A stretch of DNA of 64,000 bases from Salinibacterium sp. SWN167 (GTDB taxonomy: Bacteria; Actinomycetota; Actinomycetes; Actinomycetales; Microbacteriaceae). Under the pieces are notes generated by a model. That model had not been told where the DNA came from. It saw nothing but the letters and a program-made list of their open reading frames with translations, and searched no databases. Where the stretch lies: positions 1-64,000 of the forward strand of contig NZ_JADYWU010000002.1 in the NCBI RefSeq assembly GCF_015864665.1, given 5' to 3'. Numbering within the stretch: position 1 is the first letter of the stretch; every line of letters starts with the position of its first letter. Both the position numbers and the translations under genes were made by a program. Below are positions 51,792 through 60,080 of this stretch, piece by piece.

Positions 51792-52334
51792 TTAGTTGAA
51801 GATGCCGTTCAAGCCGAGGTCACCGGTGATGTCACCGATGAGGTCGTCTGCGTCGACAACGTCGTTGAGGATGTCGTCAACATCAACGATGTTGGTTACG
51901 TCGGTCACGACGTCAGTCGCGTTGTCGACAACGTCGGTCACCTGAGTGGCGTTGTCCACGACGTCAGAGACGTTGGCGTCGTTCGCTACGTCAGAAACGT
52001 TCGCGGAGTCGCTCACATTTCCGACGGCGGTGTCGTTGCCCGAAGCTACAGGAGCGTTGACCTCGTTGCCGGACGCAACAGCGTTGCCGTTGAGGAGATC
52101 ACCGTTGAGAATGCCGCCACCGAGAAGGTCGCCACCCAGGAGGTCAACGTCGCCAACCTCGGGTGCTACGACGACGGGGATGTCGGTCTGCTTGGGGGAA
52201 GAGTAGGAGTATGACTTCGTCGAGGTGTAGCTGTCACCGGTTGCTGCCATGGCGGGAGCTGCTGCTCCGACTGCGATGAGGGCTACTGCGGTAGCGGTTG
52301 CGCCGATCGTGGTCTTCTTCGTGAATGCGTTCAT
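51792..52334 (-). CDS. Secreted Val/Asp/Asn-rich repetitive protein
   Basis: A 180-residue exported protein. A signal peptide (about 1-31, TAVALIAVGAAAPAMAATG) precedes a YTSTKSYSYSS segment, a Gly/Leu/Asp part with GDLLGG/NGDLLNG repeats, and a long C-terminal run of short repeats such as NVSDSANVSDVANDANVSD and VVDNAT twice (about 118-160). No cysteine or sortase motif is seen in the mature chain. Low-complexity Val/Asp/Asn/Gly repeats suggest a surface fibre, amyloid-like layer or calcium-binding extracellular protein; a distant echo of chaplins is possible, but length and lack of Cys differ. ATG 52334 has AAGGAG upstream; the upstream reading from 52403 lacks support. Function unknown. 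Confidence 0.75.
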   Translation of the reverse strand: MNAFTKKTTIGATATAVALIAVGAAAPAMAATGDSYTSTKSYSYSSPKQTDIPVVVAPEVGDVDLLGGDLLGGGILNGDLLNGNAVASGNEVNAPVASGNDTAVGNVSDSANVSDVANDANVSDVVDNATQVTDVVDNATDVVTDVTNIVDVDDILNDVVDADDLIGDITGDLGLNGIFN

Positions 52335-52590
52335 TACTGAACTCCTTCTTACGTCGTCAGCCTCCGTAGAGGCCCTGCGTCTCGAGGCTTTCCCGAGCCG
52401 CAATGAGTACTCCGGAGTGAGGCCGTGACCGGTTTGGGGGTCAGTTCAAAAAATGCGAAATTCGAGCAATCTGGGGTGCGGATGCGGGCGCTCGGGAGCG
52501 TACAGATCCGCATGTTTCCGGGGCTGTTAGAGCAAGCTGGCAGTCAACTGAGTGGAGTCTGGCGAAGTGCCGGGCGGTGCATCCAGTGGC

Positions 52591-54042
52591 CTATTCCGCC
52601 GCCGCAGCCTTCACTGCCTTGTACGCCTCGAGGGCTTCGCGGCGGGTTTCGGCGAGATCCACGATCGGTTCGGGATACGCGTCGGTGCCGAGTTCGGGAA
52701 TCCAGTACGAGACATAGGCGCCGGTGGGGTCGAACTTTTTCTGTTGCAAGACCGGGTTGAATACGCGGAAGTAGGGGGCGGCATCCGCCCCGGATCCGGC
52801 AACCCACTGCCAGTTGGCCGGGTTGCTGGCCTCGTCGGCGTCAACGAGGGTGTCCCAGAACCACTGCTCGCCAGCGCGCCAATCGATGAGCAGGTTCTTG
52901 ATCAGAAAGCTTGCGACGACCATGCGCACGCGGTTGTGCATGGTGCCGGTGTGCCACAGTTCGCGCATCCCGGCGTCGACGAGGGGGATGCCGGTGCGGC
53001 CACGACGCCACGCCTCGACTTCGCTGACTCCCGCGGGTTCGTCCACGGCGCCGAGTTCGTCGACCGTGTATCCCCAGGGGAAGGCGTTGTAGGCGGGGCG
53101 GTAGCTGTCGGTCGCAAGGCGAGGGTTTTCGAAGAGCAGGGCGGTGGAGAATTCACGCCACCCGATTTCGCTGAGAAACTTGGCGACGTTCTTGCGGGCT
53201 GCGGTGGGGATGCCGGCCGAGCCCGATTCGGGGCCGGAGCCAGAGCTCGAGCCGCGCAGCCGGTGCCAGATCTGCGCAGAGCTGATCTCGCCAAACCGCA
53301 GGTGCGGGCTGAGGCCACTCGTGGCATCCACGGAGGGTGCGTCGCGGCGGTGGTAGTCGGCCAGGCGGTCGGCGACGAAGCTCTCGAGGCGATCGAGCGC
53401 GCCGGTCTCGCCGGGAGTCCACGTCTCGCGCAGCCCCTCGGCCCAGTCCGGACGCGTCGGCAACAGCGACCACTCGGCGAGGTCGTCGCTCACGGGGGAG
53501 TCGGCAGGCCAACTCAGCGCACTCGCTTCGGGCGTAGGCAACAACTCGCGCACCGGGCGCTCCTGCGCCGCGCGCCAATACGGGGTAAAAACTTTGTACG
53601 GCTCGCCCTGCCCGTTGCGAATCTGCCACGGCTCGTTCAACAGATTGCCCTGATGGCTTTCGACCGTGAGCCCCTGCTCGCGCAGACTCGTTTTGAGGCC
53701 GGCGTCGATATCGCGGGCCGCCGTGTAGCGACGGTTCCAGTGCACCGAGGCGGCGCCGAGCTCGTCCACGAGCGCCGGCAGCACCTGCGCGGCGGGGCCG
53801 TGACGCAGGGTCAGTTGCCCGCCTAGATTCTGCAGGGCGGCATCCAGAGCAGTGAGGCTGTGATGCAGCCACCACTTGCTTGCCGCACCCAGCGGGCGGA
53901 TGCCGTCGCCGGTTTCGTCGTGAATGTACACAACCACGAGTGGTCGGCCTTCACTCGCGGCCGCCGTCAGGGCTGGGTTGTCGGCTAGTCGCAGGTCGTT
54001 TCGCAACCATACGACGGAGGGCTGATTCTGGTTTCCGCTCAC
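52591..54042 (-). CDS. phr: Deoxyribodipyrimidine photolyase
   Basis: A 483-residue CPD photolyase of class I size. The N-terminal Rossmann domain starts PSVVWLRNDLRLADNPAL. The FAD-binding C-terminal half has WREFSTALLFENPRLATD, PLVDAGMRELWHTGTMHNR and NPANWQWVAGSGADAAPYFR, which include the flavin-contact and Trp electron-path region. It repairs UV-induced cyclobutane dimers with light. It stands alone, divergent from the MscS gene. Confidence 0.95.
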   Translation of the reverse strand: MSGNQNQPSVVWLRNDLRLADNPALTAAASEGRPLVVVYIHDETGDGIRPLGAASKWWLHHSLTALDAALQNLGGQLTLRHGPAAQVLPALVDELGAASVHWNRRYTAARDIDAGLKTSLREQGLTVESHQGNLLNEPWQIRNGQGEPYKVFTPYWRAAQERPVRELLPTPEASALSWPADSPVSDDLAEWSLLPTRPDWAEGLRETWTPGETGALDRLESFVADRLADYHRRDAPSVDATSGLSPHLRFGEISSAQIWHRLRGSSSGSGPESGSAGIPTAARKNVAKFLSEIGWREFSTALLFENPRLATDSYRPAYNAFPWGYTVDELGAVDEPAGVSEVEAWRRGRTGIPLVDAGMRELWHTGTMHNRVRMVVASFLIKNLLIDWRAGEQWFWDTLVDADEASNPANWQWVAGSGADAAPYFRVFNPVLQQKKFDPTGAYVSYWIPELGTDAYPEPIVDLAETRREALEAYKAVKAAAAE

Positions 54043-54142
54043 CCCGCCACTCTACGTTTCGCGCCTGAAAAGAGCAGGCGTAAAATCGCACCTCACAGGT
54101 CGCGTTGCCGATGGTGGCGATGCGCGAGAGGGGTGACCGGGT

Positions 54143-55039
54143 ATGGCTGCTTTCACAGTTCAGCTCGAAACGGCTGACTTCGGCGATGTGCTTGACCGGG
54201 TGCAGGGCATTTTCACCAGCCTTTTCTTGGCGTTGCCCAACGTCATCCTTGGCGTGCTGGCCTTCGTGGTCTTCTGGGCAATTTCGTGGCTGGTCGCGAA
54301 GCTCGTGCGCTCGGCGGCGCGGCGAGCAGGGCAGCCGCGCGGCTTGCAGGTCGTGCTGAGCCGATTGGTCGCGTGGTCGATTCTCGCGTTCGGGCTGCTG
54401 GTGGCGCTGACGATCATCTTTCCGACGATCACGCCGGCGTCCCTCTTCGGCACCCTTGGGGTGAGCGGTGTGGTGATTGGGTTCGCGTTCCGGGATATTT
54501 TTCAGAATCTGCTGTCGGGCATCCTGATTCTGTTCACACGCCCGTTCCGGATCGGTGATCAGATTGTGTCGAGCGATCACGAGGGTGAAGTTATTGACAT
54601 TCAGGTGCGGGCCACGAGGGTGCGAACCTACGACAATCGGGTAGTGGTGATCCCGAATAGCCAGCTCTATACCGAGCGCGTTGTCGTCAACACGGCCTTC
54701 GACAAGCGGCGACTGAGTGTGGCCGTCGGCATCGGTTATGACGACAGCATTGCGGATGCTCGTGCCGCGATCGTCGACGCCATCACCGCCTTGCCCGGCA
54801 TCATCGACGACCCTGCCCCGACCGTTTTGGTGACGTCGCTCGGTGACTTCAGCGTGAACCTTGAGGTGCGGTTCTGGATCAACCCGCCGAATCGCCGGGA
54901 GGCTCTCGAAGCTCAGGATCAGGTGCTTGAGGCGATCAAGAAGGCGCTCGGCGACGCGCAGATTGAGATTCCCTTCCCCATTCAGCAGCTCAAGATCGAA
55001 GACGGCTCTGCACGCACTCGCGAGAGCGACGCGGGGTAG
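54143..55039 (+). CDS. Small-conductance mechanosensitive channel (MscS family)
   Basis: A 298-residue MscS-like channel. Three membrane segments occur in the first 120 residues (ILGVLAFVVFWAISWLVA; LVAWSILAFGLLVALTIIF; the pore region LFGTLGVSGVVIGFAFRDIFQNLLSGILIL). The beta domain follows with FRIGDQIVSSDHEGEVIDI, then a C-terminal domain. Releases solutes on osmotic down-shock. Start ATG 54143 has a GGTGACCGGGT sequence upstream but no strong ribosome site. Confidence 0.93.
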   Translation: MAAFTVQLETADFGDVLDRVQGIFTSLFLALPNVILGVLAFVVFWAISWLVAKLVRSAARRAGQPRGLQVVLSRLVAWSILAFGLLVALTIIFPTITPASLFGTLGVSGVVIGFAFRDIFQNLLSGILILFTRPFRIGDQIVSSDHEGEVIDIQVRATRVRTYDNRVVVIPNSQLYTERVVVNTAFDKRRLSVAVGIGYDDSIADARAAIVDAITALPGIIDDPAPTVLVTSLGDFSVNLEVRFWINPPNRREALEAQDQVLEAIKKALGDAQIEIPFPIQQLKIEDGSARTRESDAG

Positions 55040-55101
55040 ATCGCGGGGCGGCTAGCGGGGCTGGTTCACTGCAATCGGCGCGGTCGTCGCATCCGGAATT
55101 T

Positions 55102-55569
55102 TCAGAGTCGGTTGAGCGGGTAAAAGTGCTCGCACTGCCAGCGCTGGGTGCTCTGCGCTTGACGGTTGCGGGTGTCGGCCCAGGGCGGGTACACGCGAAA
55201 GCCGCGTTTGCCGCCGTGGCCGTCGACCGAAACGATGCCGCGCGCGAGCAGCACGCTCAGCGGAAAGACGAAGGCACCGAAGCCGTTGTCGTCGCGGGCC
55301 ACAACGACGAGCCGCTGAGTGCCGTCGTCGCTGCGGAGCGGTTGCGTCGTGCCGTCAGCGTCTCGCCGCCAGACGGTGACGAAGAAGCCGGGTTTGGTGG
55401 GGGTGAGTTTCGCGACCCGAAACCGCGTTGCAGCGGGGTGAGTGGTCACGGCGCCGTATTCGGCGTTGTCGGGCTCAGCAATGAGCTGATCGTGCTCGGG
55501 TAGCGCGTCGCCGAGGCTGTGGATGGCGTGGGCGACATCCGGATGCAGAGGGGCGGCGGTCACGGTCAT
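55102..55569 (-). CDS. MepB-family protein
   Basis: A 155-residue protein matching the MepB pattern: RFRVAKLTPTKPGFFVTVWRR, FGAFVFPLSVLLARGIVS, KRGFRVYPPWADT and RQAQSTQRWQCEHFYPL. MepB was named from the staphylococcal mepRAB operon and has no known biochemical function. A 4-copy 15-bp repeat sits just upstream at 55586-55645. Convergent with the MscS gene. Function unknown. Confidence 0.82.
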   Translation of the reverse strand: MTVTAAPLHPDVAHAIHSLGDALPEHDQLIAEPDNAEYGAVTTHPAATRFRVAKLTPTKPGFFVTVWRRDADGTTQPLRSDDGTQRLVVVARDDNGFGAFVFPLSVLLARGIVSVDGHGGKRGFRVYPPWADTRNRQAQSTQRWQCEHFYPLNRL

Positions 55570-55585
55570 CCGTTCGATTCGGTGG

Positions 55586-55645
55586 TCGTGCCAGCCTAGA
55601 TCGTGCCCACCGGAGTCGTGCCCGCTTCAGTCGTGCCCGCTTGAA
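55586..55645. repeat. 15-bp tandem repeat, four copies, upstream of the MepB gene
   Basis: The unit TCGTGCC + 8 bases recurs at 55586, 55601, 55616 and 55631 with exact 15-bp period; the last two are nearly identical (TCGTGCCCGCTTCAG/GAA). It lies 17-76 bp upstream of the MepB start, in its promoter region. Confidence 0.85.
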
Positions 55646-55704
55646 TATTCGGGCACCCGTTAAATAGTTCGAGGGCCGGTTTCAGAGGCATGAAACCGAC
55701 CCTC
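55633..55704. other. Two adjacent hairpins in the MepB-SDR intergenic region
   Basis: Hairpin one: GTGCCCG (55633-55639) and CGGGCAC (55650-55656). Hairpin two: 14-bp arms 55671-55684 and 55691-55704 with one internal mismatch and a 6-base loop. They lie between divergent genes, so they do not end either one; a small RNA, transcription attenuator or orphan terminator is possible. Confidence 0.55.
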
Positions 55705-56173
55705 TCCCTTTGCACCAAGAGTGTCCTGCAATCACATTCCGCAGTAGCTGCCACAGCAAACAACTTCTGCTCTATGAATGTATAACGGAAACATAACGCT
55801 GTCTAGTTATCGTTCTGTTATTTTTAGAGATTTCACAGAAAAGGTTGTCTACCCCCTGCATTTCTGGGCGAAACAGGCTTAAAACGGATGCTTTCTGCGC
55901 AGATGAGCGGCGGGGGTGCGAGCCGCGCTACTCGCATGGCGGTGGAGCACGCGCAAGGCTGCGAATGCTCCCCGAGGCGGTTGATGTTCCCCGTCGCGGG
56001 CGGCACCGAATTCGCCCCAAGTTATTTGATTGAATAGATATAACAACAGCACCGTTGCTAGGGGTTCCATCGTAGGAACAGCGTTCTGTGGCATCGCCGC
56101 TGATTGCATAATGGTTGCCTCGTCAACCGATTGTTCGCTAGCTAGTCCCGTCACCGGGCGCAAGGAGAATGAA
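55705..56173. other. Long AT-richer leader region of the SDR gene
   Basis: This region has a low-GC core (about 55765-55860) with several ATAAC/GTTAT elements (for example ATAAC...GTTAT at 55793-55810), which could be operators or promoter boxes. A reading frame of 44 codons (55903-56037) has no clear ribosome site or domain. The SDR start at 56174 has AAGGAG (56162-56167). No stable gene is supported. Confidence 0.45.
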
Positions 56174-56926
56174 ATGACGAAAGAATTCGAAGGAAAAACC
56201 GCAGTCGTTACCGGCGGCGGGTCAGGCATCGGAAGAGCTGTTGCTCTCGGGCTCGGGTCACGGGGTGCAAATGTCATCGTGAACGACCTCAAGCACGAGG
56301 TCGCCCAGGTTGTCGTGGATGAGATCGTCGCTGTCGGCGGAACCGCTACAGCGATCGCAGGGGATGTCGGCAACCCGGATGACGTCAAAGCCGCGGTCGA
56401 CCTCGCGGTTTCCAGCTATGGCGCACTCCACTTAGCGTTCAACAATGCCGGCGTCGGCGGTCCTCAGGGTCTCGCCGAAGACATTGACATCGAGGGTTAC
56501 CTGAAGCTCATGGACGTAAACCTTCACTCCGTCTTTTACGGAATGCACTTCCAGGCACCTGCAATTGTCGCGGCCGGCGGTGGCGCGATCGTTAACACCT
56601 CGTCGATTCTCGGGGTTGTGGGCGACGCGAACGCGCTACCGTACGTCACGGCTAAGCACGGTGTCTCTGGAATGACTAAAGCGGCCGCACTTGGGTATGC
56701 CTCCAAGGGAGTTCGAATCAACTCGGTTCACCCGGGCTACATCGACACTGCCCTCCTTGCCGGAATCCCGACGGAAATCTACGACATGCTCGTAGCAAAG
56801 CACCCGGCCGGCCGCCTCGGCACCTCAGAGGAAGTTGCTGAGCTCGTGCTATTTCTTCTGAGCGACAAGGCGAGCTTCATCACCGGTTCGCAGCACCTCG
56901 TCGACGGTGGCTATACCGCGCAGTAG
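56174..56926 (+). CDS. Short-chain dehydrogenase/reductase (SDR)
   Basis: A 250-residue classical SDR. Cofactor motif TGGGSGIGRAVALG (about 13-26), NNAG in the AFNNAGVG segment, catalytic Ser in TSSILG, YVTAKHG with Tyr and Lys, and PGYIDT after it. The C-terminus SFITGSQHLVDGGYTAQ is typical of the family. AAGGAG precedes ATG 56174. It oxidises or reduces an alcohol or ketone; substrate unknown. Unusually long upstream leader (about 600 bp). Confidence 0.93.
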   Translation: MTKEFEGKTAVVTGGGSGIGRAVALGLGSRGANVIVNDLKHEVAQVVVDEIVAVGGTATAIAGDVGNPDDVKAAVDLAVSSYGALHLAFNNAGVGGPQGLAEDIDIEGYLKLMDVNLHSVFYGMHFQAPAIVAAGGGAIVNTSSILGVVGDANALPYVTAKHGVSGMTKAAALGYASKGVRINSVHPGYIDTALLAGIPTEIYDMLVAKHPAGRLGTSEEVAELVLFLLSDKASFITGSQHLVDGGYTAQ

Positions 56927-56946
56927 CGAGGTAGCGCAGCTTTGCG

Positions 56947-56980
56947 CGAAAGGAGGTCGCCTTCGCGCGTCCTCCTTTCG
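56947..56980. terminator. Bidirectional terminator between SDR and SMR genes
   Basis: CGAAAGGAGG (56947-56956) and CCTCCTTTCG (56971-56980) form a perfect 10-bp stem with a 14-base loop between the convergent SDR and SMR genes. The outer bases are A- and T-containing, so it can serve both. Confidence 0.75.
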
Positions 56981-57006
56981 TGTCTCGGTAAGAGCGTCTG
57001 TGGACC

Positions 57007-57330
57007 CTAGTGCGAAGACTCGACCAACTTCAGCCCGACAACGCACCCCACAAGCCCCATGAGTAGCAGGATCTTGATCCAGGAGACGGGCTCGCCGCCG
57101 AAGATCATGGCGTAGGCCACGGTCAGCGCTGCGCCGATGCCGACCCAGATGGCGTAGGCGGTGCCGATGGGGATCTCGCGCATGGCGTAGCCGAGGCCAC
57201 CCATGCTGGCGAGAATCGCGACGCCGAACACAACGGTCGGCCAGAGCTTCGTGAAGCCCTCCGACTTGCCGAGGGCAGTGGCCCAGACAGCTTCGAGCAC
57301 ACCAGAAAGAATCAAAACAAGCCAGTACAC
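57007..57330 (-). CDS. gdx: SMR-family guanidinium exporter (Gdx/SugE-type)
   Basis: A 107-residue four-span membrane protein. The motifs SGVLEAVWATALGKSEGFTK (with the essential Glu) and GTAYAIWVGIGAAL are those of the Gdx/SugE branch, which exports guanidinium, rather than EmrE-type multidrug pumps. GTG 57330 has AAGAAG upstream. A predicted guanidine-III riboswitch (57343-57383) sits directly upstream, strongly supporting guanidinium as the cargo. Single-gene, likely a dual-topology homodimer. Confidence 0.9.
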   Translation of the reverse strand: MYWLVLILSGVLEAVWATALGKSEGFTKLWPTVVFGVAILASMGGLGYAMREIPIGTAYAIWVGIGAALTVAYAMIFGGEPVSWIKILLLMGLVGCVVGLKLVESSH

Positions 57331-57342
57331 AACAGTCTTCTT

Positions 57343-57383
57343 GGCCAGTCTTGTCGCGTACCCGGTACTGATCCGTCGTCGGG
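57343..57383 (-). promoter_or_regulatory. Probable guanidine-III (ykkC-III) riboswitch
   Basis: On the minus strand a 41-nt segment ends 12 nt before the exporter GTG. It has the expected short pseudoknot: CCCG (57380-57383) pairs with CGGG (57361-57364), and CAGT (57367-57370) with ACTG (57346-57349). The conserved pieces ACGA, GTACC and ACAAGAC of the known guanidine-III aptamer (from memory) occur in order, with the same total length. The 3' strand ends just before the AAGAAG ribosome site, so ligand binding would expose or hide it. Found by eye; not computed. Confidence 0.78.
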
Positions 57384-57517
57384 AGCCGACTATTGCGGCT
57401 ACTCCGCCACACTATCAAATCCCCCACGTCAGGCCGGAACCGCAACGGGGCATCGGCCGTCTCGCGCGGCCCGTTAGTGGGGTAGCGCCGCCGTGATTAC
57501 TCAGCAATGCTCAGTTA

Positions 57518-58207
57518 GTGAGAATCAATTCGTTTGTTGATGCGAGGCCAGTCCAGATCGGCTACGTGATCGGTTCGGGGGGCTTCGCCGCGTTCGCCGT
57601 CTACTTTGTCGATTTCCGCACCAGCTTCTGGATGCTCGGAGCCCTGGTTCTTCTCTATCTGGGGCCTGTGGGGCTCGCGACGGTGCTCACTCTAGGGGTC
57701 GCGCTGTACGCCACCGCTCTTTTTCTCGGGGACGCTGGACCACTCGTTGTGGTTGTCGTCGCGGTCGCGGTTGCGGCCGTGAATGTGTTGATCGTGCGGC
57801 GCTTTCGGTCGGAGGCAGCACGTTACTCCACCGTTGTCGCCCTGCTCGACACCAAGGAAGTGAGGGAGCGAGCGCTGGGTTTCATAGTGTTTGCGTATGC
57901 GGGTTGCGCCTTCATCGTCCTCTGCTACGTTGCGGGGCTCACCGCACTGGACGGCCTTGCTTCCGGCTCGCACAACTGGTGGATCACCGGAATCGACCGC
58001 CAGACGCTGAGCTCCGACTACCTTTCGTTCTCCTCGATCGTGATCTGGCTAAGCGCGCTTGGCGTGGCACTTGCTGGCCTCGCAGCGTGGGTGTTTCTAG
58101 GGGTGCAGCGCAAACCGCTGCTGCGATGGGCGATCGCCGATCTCGCTGTCATGCTCGCCTCCATCGCGAGCGTCTCTCTAGCTAGTGCGCTGTGGAGCAT
58201 TAACTAG
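57518..58207 (+). CDS. Integral membrane protein of unknown function
   Basis: A 229-residue membrane protein with about seven hydrophobic segments (for example FWMLGALVLLYLGPVGLATVLTLG, LVVVVVAVAVAAVNVLIV, ALGFIVFAYAGCAFIVLCYVAGL). No family is recognised. Start GTG 57518 has no clear ribosome site. Located divergent from the guanidinium exporter across about 187 bp, which contains the riboswitch leader of that gene. Confidence 0.7.
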   Translation: MRINSFVDARPVQIGYVIGSGGFAAFAVYFVDFRTSFWMLGALVLLYLGPVGLATVLTLGVALYATALFLGDAGPLVVVVVAVAVAAVNVLIVRRFRSEAARYSTVVALLDTKEVRERALGFIVFAYAGCAFIVLCYVAGLTALDGLASGSHNWWITGIDRQTLSSDYLSFSSIVIWLSALGVALAGLAAWVFLGVQRKPLLRWAIADLAVMLASIASVSLASALWSIN

Positions 58208-58286
58208 CTTCGCCGCTCAGCGTCTTCTTTGGTGCCCCGGCTAGGTTTCCGCGCCCGGATCCGTCTGGGAGAACCGACGACGAGGC

Positions 58287-58913
58287 CTACTCGAACGCCT
58301 GAACAGACCTAGGCACGCGGATGCCGGAGCGCAGGTCGGGCGTGGCAACAACCTCAACGGCTCGAGCTCCCCACCGCACCTGCCCGCCCCACGCGTCGCC
58401 CGCGATATCGGCGTCGGTGTCATCGGGCCAGTCGTCGGAGGTGCGCAACGACCATTCCGCGATCGGCAACGCAAGCACGAGGGTTGCGGCAAGTTCTTTC
58501 TTGCTATTCGGGCGCACTTCGGTCAAGCGACCGGGGATCAGCTTCTCGGTGATGGCATTGACCGCGGCAGCTTTCTCCTCGCCCTCCAGCACGCGGAACG
58601 AACCGAACAGTACGGCGCTGCTGTAGATCAACGAGGACTCAAAGGCGGAGCGCGCGACGACAATGCCGCCGACTGCCGTGACCGAGATCGCGACGGGCGC
58701 ACCAGAAACGAGTCGCATCCAGCGTGAACCGCTCGAGCCGTGCACGATCAGCTCATCGCCGAGGCGTGCGACCCCGGTCGGCAGAACACCGGGCGTTCCG
58801 TCTTCTTGGACATAAGCGACGTTGCCGACAATCTCCGAGTCGAGAAGAGCGTCAAGGGCCGCCCGATCCCGTGACATCTTCTCGGGCATCCGGGTGGCAT
58901 CAGTCGTTGTCAT
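58287..58913 (-). CDS. Pyridoxamine 5'-phosphate oxidase-like flavoprotein
   Basis: A 208-residue PPOX-fold protein, related to F420 or FMN-binding nitroreductase-like proteins. The split-barrel core includes NVAYVQEDGTPGVLPTGVARLGDELIVHGSSGSRWMRL. Substrate and cofactor (FMN or F420) cannot be told apart by eye. Stands alone. Confidence 0.85.
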   Translation of the reverse strand: MTTTDATRMPEKMSRDRAALDALLDSEIVGNVAYVQEDGTPGVLPTGVARLGDELIVHGSSGSRWMRLVSGAPVAISVTAVGGIVVARSAFESSLIYSSAVLFGSFRVLEGEEKAAAVNAITEKLIPGRLTEVRPNSKKELAATLVLALPIAEWSLRTSDDWPDDTDADIAGDAWGGQVRWGARAVEVVATPDLRSGIRVPRSVQAFE

Positions 58914-58999
58914 CCGGTCAGTGTGACACGCGCCAGCGCTGAACCTCTACGCCGAGCGAGAGTGGTTCTGCGCGCACGCGAGGGCCGTGTGAGCTGCCG

Positions 59000-59800
59000 T
59001 TAGATGAAGTCGGGGCTGGGGGTTGAGGCGAAGCGCACCGAAACATCAGGATGACGGTCGTAGCGGTAGCCGATGCCGCGAACTGTACGAACTACATCTT
59101 CGTACGCGCCGAGCTTGGAGCGCAGGCGTCGGATGTGCACGTCGATGGTGCGCTCGTTGGGGGCTTCGTCGTCTTCGGCGGACCAGAGAGTCGCGATGAG
59201 CTGCGCGCGGTCAATGGTCTGCGATTCGCGCAGAATCAAGAACTGCAGCAACTCGAACTCTTTGTACGTGAGGGCAGCGGGCTCGTCATCAATGAGCACG
59301 CGCTTGCGGGAGAGGTCAACGACCACGCCGCTCGCGGGCTTCTCTTCGGGCTCCTCGGCCTGGCGGTGCTTGGCGAGAGCCGAAGGGTCCTGCAGGGCGA
59401 GGCGCACGACGTCAACGTCTCGTCCACCAGCGCCGACGGGGGCGAGCGCCACGGCGGCGTGAGTTTCGGAGTTCGGCACGAGCTGCTGCGTGAGCTGCTT
59501 GAGCTGTTCCACAATCGCGCTCAGATCGGTGCCAGCGGCGGCGGCCTTCAGCTCGTCGATGCCGACGTAAAGCACGAAGCCGCGGGCTTCGGTTCCCTGA
59601 GGAACAGCGCGCAAGTGCGGCGCGTCAGCAGCGGGGGCTGCGGGAGCAGCGACCGGAGTGGCCGGGCGTGTGTCTCGCGCCGGCTGCACGGCGAGCGAAA
59701 GCTCGCGAGCAGTGTGGGGTGCGGCGTGCGGTGCCCGGCGTGCGGGAGCCGCTGCGGCGAAAGAGGTGCGAGTGGTGCGTTCGATTGTTGCAAGTGACAT
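59000..59800 (-). CDS. Winged-helix transcriptional regulator without receiver
   Basis: A 266-residue protein. The first 70 residues are Ala/Pro/Arg-rich and disordered; about 72-160 form an unassigned domain (FVLYVGIDELKAAAAGTDLS; VVRLALQDPSALAKHR). The C-terminal part (about 160-255) is an OmpR-type winged helix with LTYKEFELLQFLILRES, RTIDVHIRRLRSKLG and RTVRGIGYRYD. No receiver domain or phospho-acceptor is present. ATG 59800 is the first codon of the conserved part; an upstream start at 59872 is less likely. It is transcribed with a leader containing a Cys-rich small ORF, suggesting control by cysteine or redox. Confidence 0.85.
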   Translation of the reverse strand: MSLATIERTTRTSFAAAAPARRAPHAAPHTARELSLAVQPARDTRPATPVAAPAAPAADAPHLRAVPQGTEARGFVLYVGIDELKAAAAGTDLSAIVEQLKQLTQQLVPNSETHAAVALAPVGAGGRDVDVVRLALQDPSALAKHRQAEEPEEKPASGVVVDLSRKRVLIDDEPAALTYKEFELLQFLILRESQTIDRAQLIATLWSAEDDEAPNERTIDVHIRRLRSKLGAYEDVVRTVRGIGYRYDRHPDVSVRFASTPSPDFI

Positions 59801-59916
59801 GGGTCCAGAAATCCTTGGAGAAGGGGTGAAGGGCCTCTGATGATGAGGGTGTGATCCTTCGGAATAAAACAAGTGTGACGAGCTAGATAGACGCCGTTAT
59901 GAGGACGAAGATCTGG

Positions 59917-59942
59917 GGACATTCATTCTGGTGAGAATGTCC
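59917..59942 (-). promoter_or_regulatory. Leader hairpin after the poly-Cys sORF
   Basis: GGACATTC (59917-59924) and GAATGTCC (59935-59942) form an 8-bp perfect stem in the 5' leader of the winged-helix gene, 18 nt after the sORF stop. Its position fits an attenuator or a ribosome-dependent RNA switch; mechanism is inferred. Confidence 0.5.
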
Positions 59943-59959
59943 GGCGCAAGGTTGGCCGA

Positions 59960-60073
59960 CTAGGCACACATTCGACAACACGAAACGTCGCTAGCCACCG
60001 CAGTGCTCGTAAGCATCGCGTTAGCGGTCCTGGAAGCCACGAGGGCGGTCAGGTCGCGAGTTTGTACAGTCAT
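59960..60073 (-). CDS. Leaderless poly-cysteine leader peptide
   Basis: A 37-codon ORF (MTVQTRDLTALVASRTANAM then LTSTAVASDVSCCRMCA and stop). The last seven codons before the stop include three cysteines (CCRMC). A sigma70-type promoter (TTGACA 60110-60105 and CATCAT 60086-60081, 18-bp spacer) would start transcription at or next to its ATG, giving a leaderless mRNA. This fits the pattern of polycysteine sORF attenuators known from mycobacteria, where translation speed over the Cys codons regulates the genes behind. The downstream gene here is the winged-helix regulator at 59800. Product is likely not functional as a peptide. Read from sequence; not tested. Confidence 0.7.
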   Translation of the reverse strand: MTVQTRDLTALVASRTANAMLTSTAVASDVSCCRMCA

Positions 60074-60080
60074 GGTTGCA

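Noticed and set aside
52552-53826. Plus-strand frame of 424 codons over the photolyase gene
   Set aside because: It is antisense to a complete photolyase with family motifs and shows no domain of its own.
55903-56037. A 44-codon frame in the SDR leader as a leader peptide
   Set aside because: No ribosome site or promoter placed at its ATG, no run of a single amino-acid codon near the stop and no terminator pair behind it.
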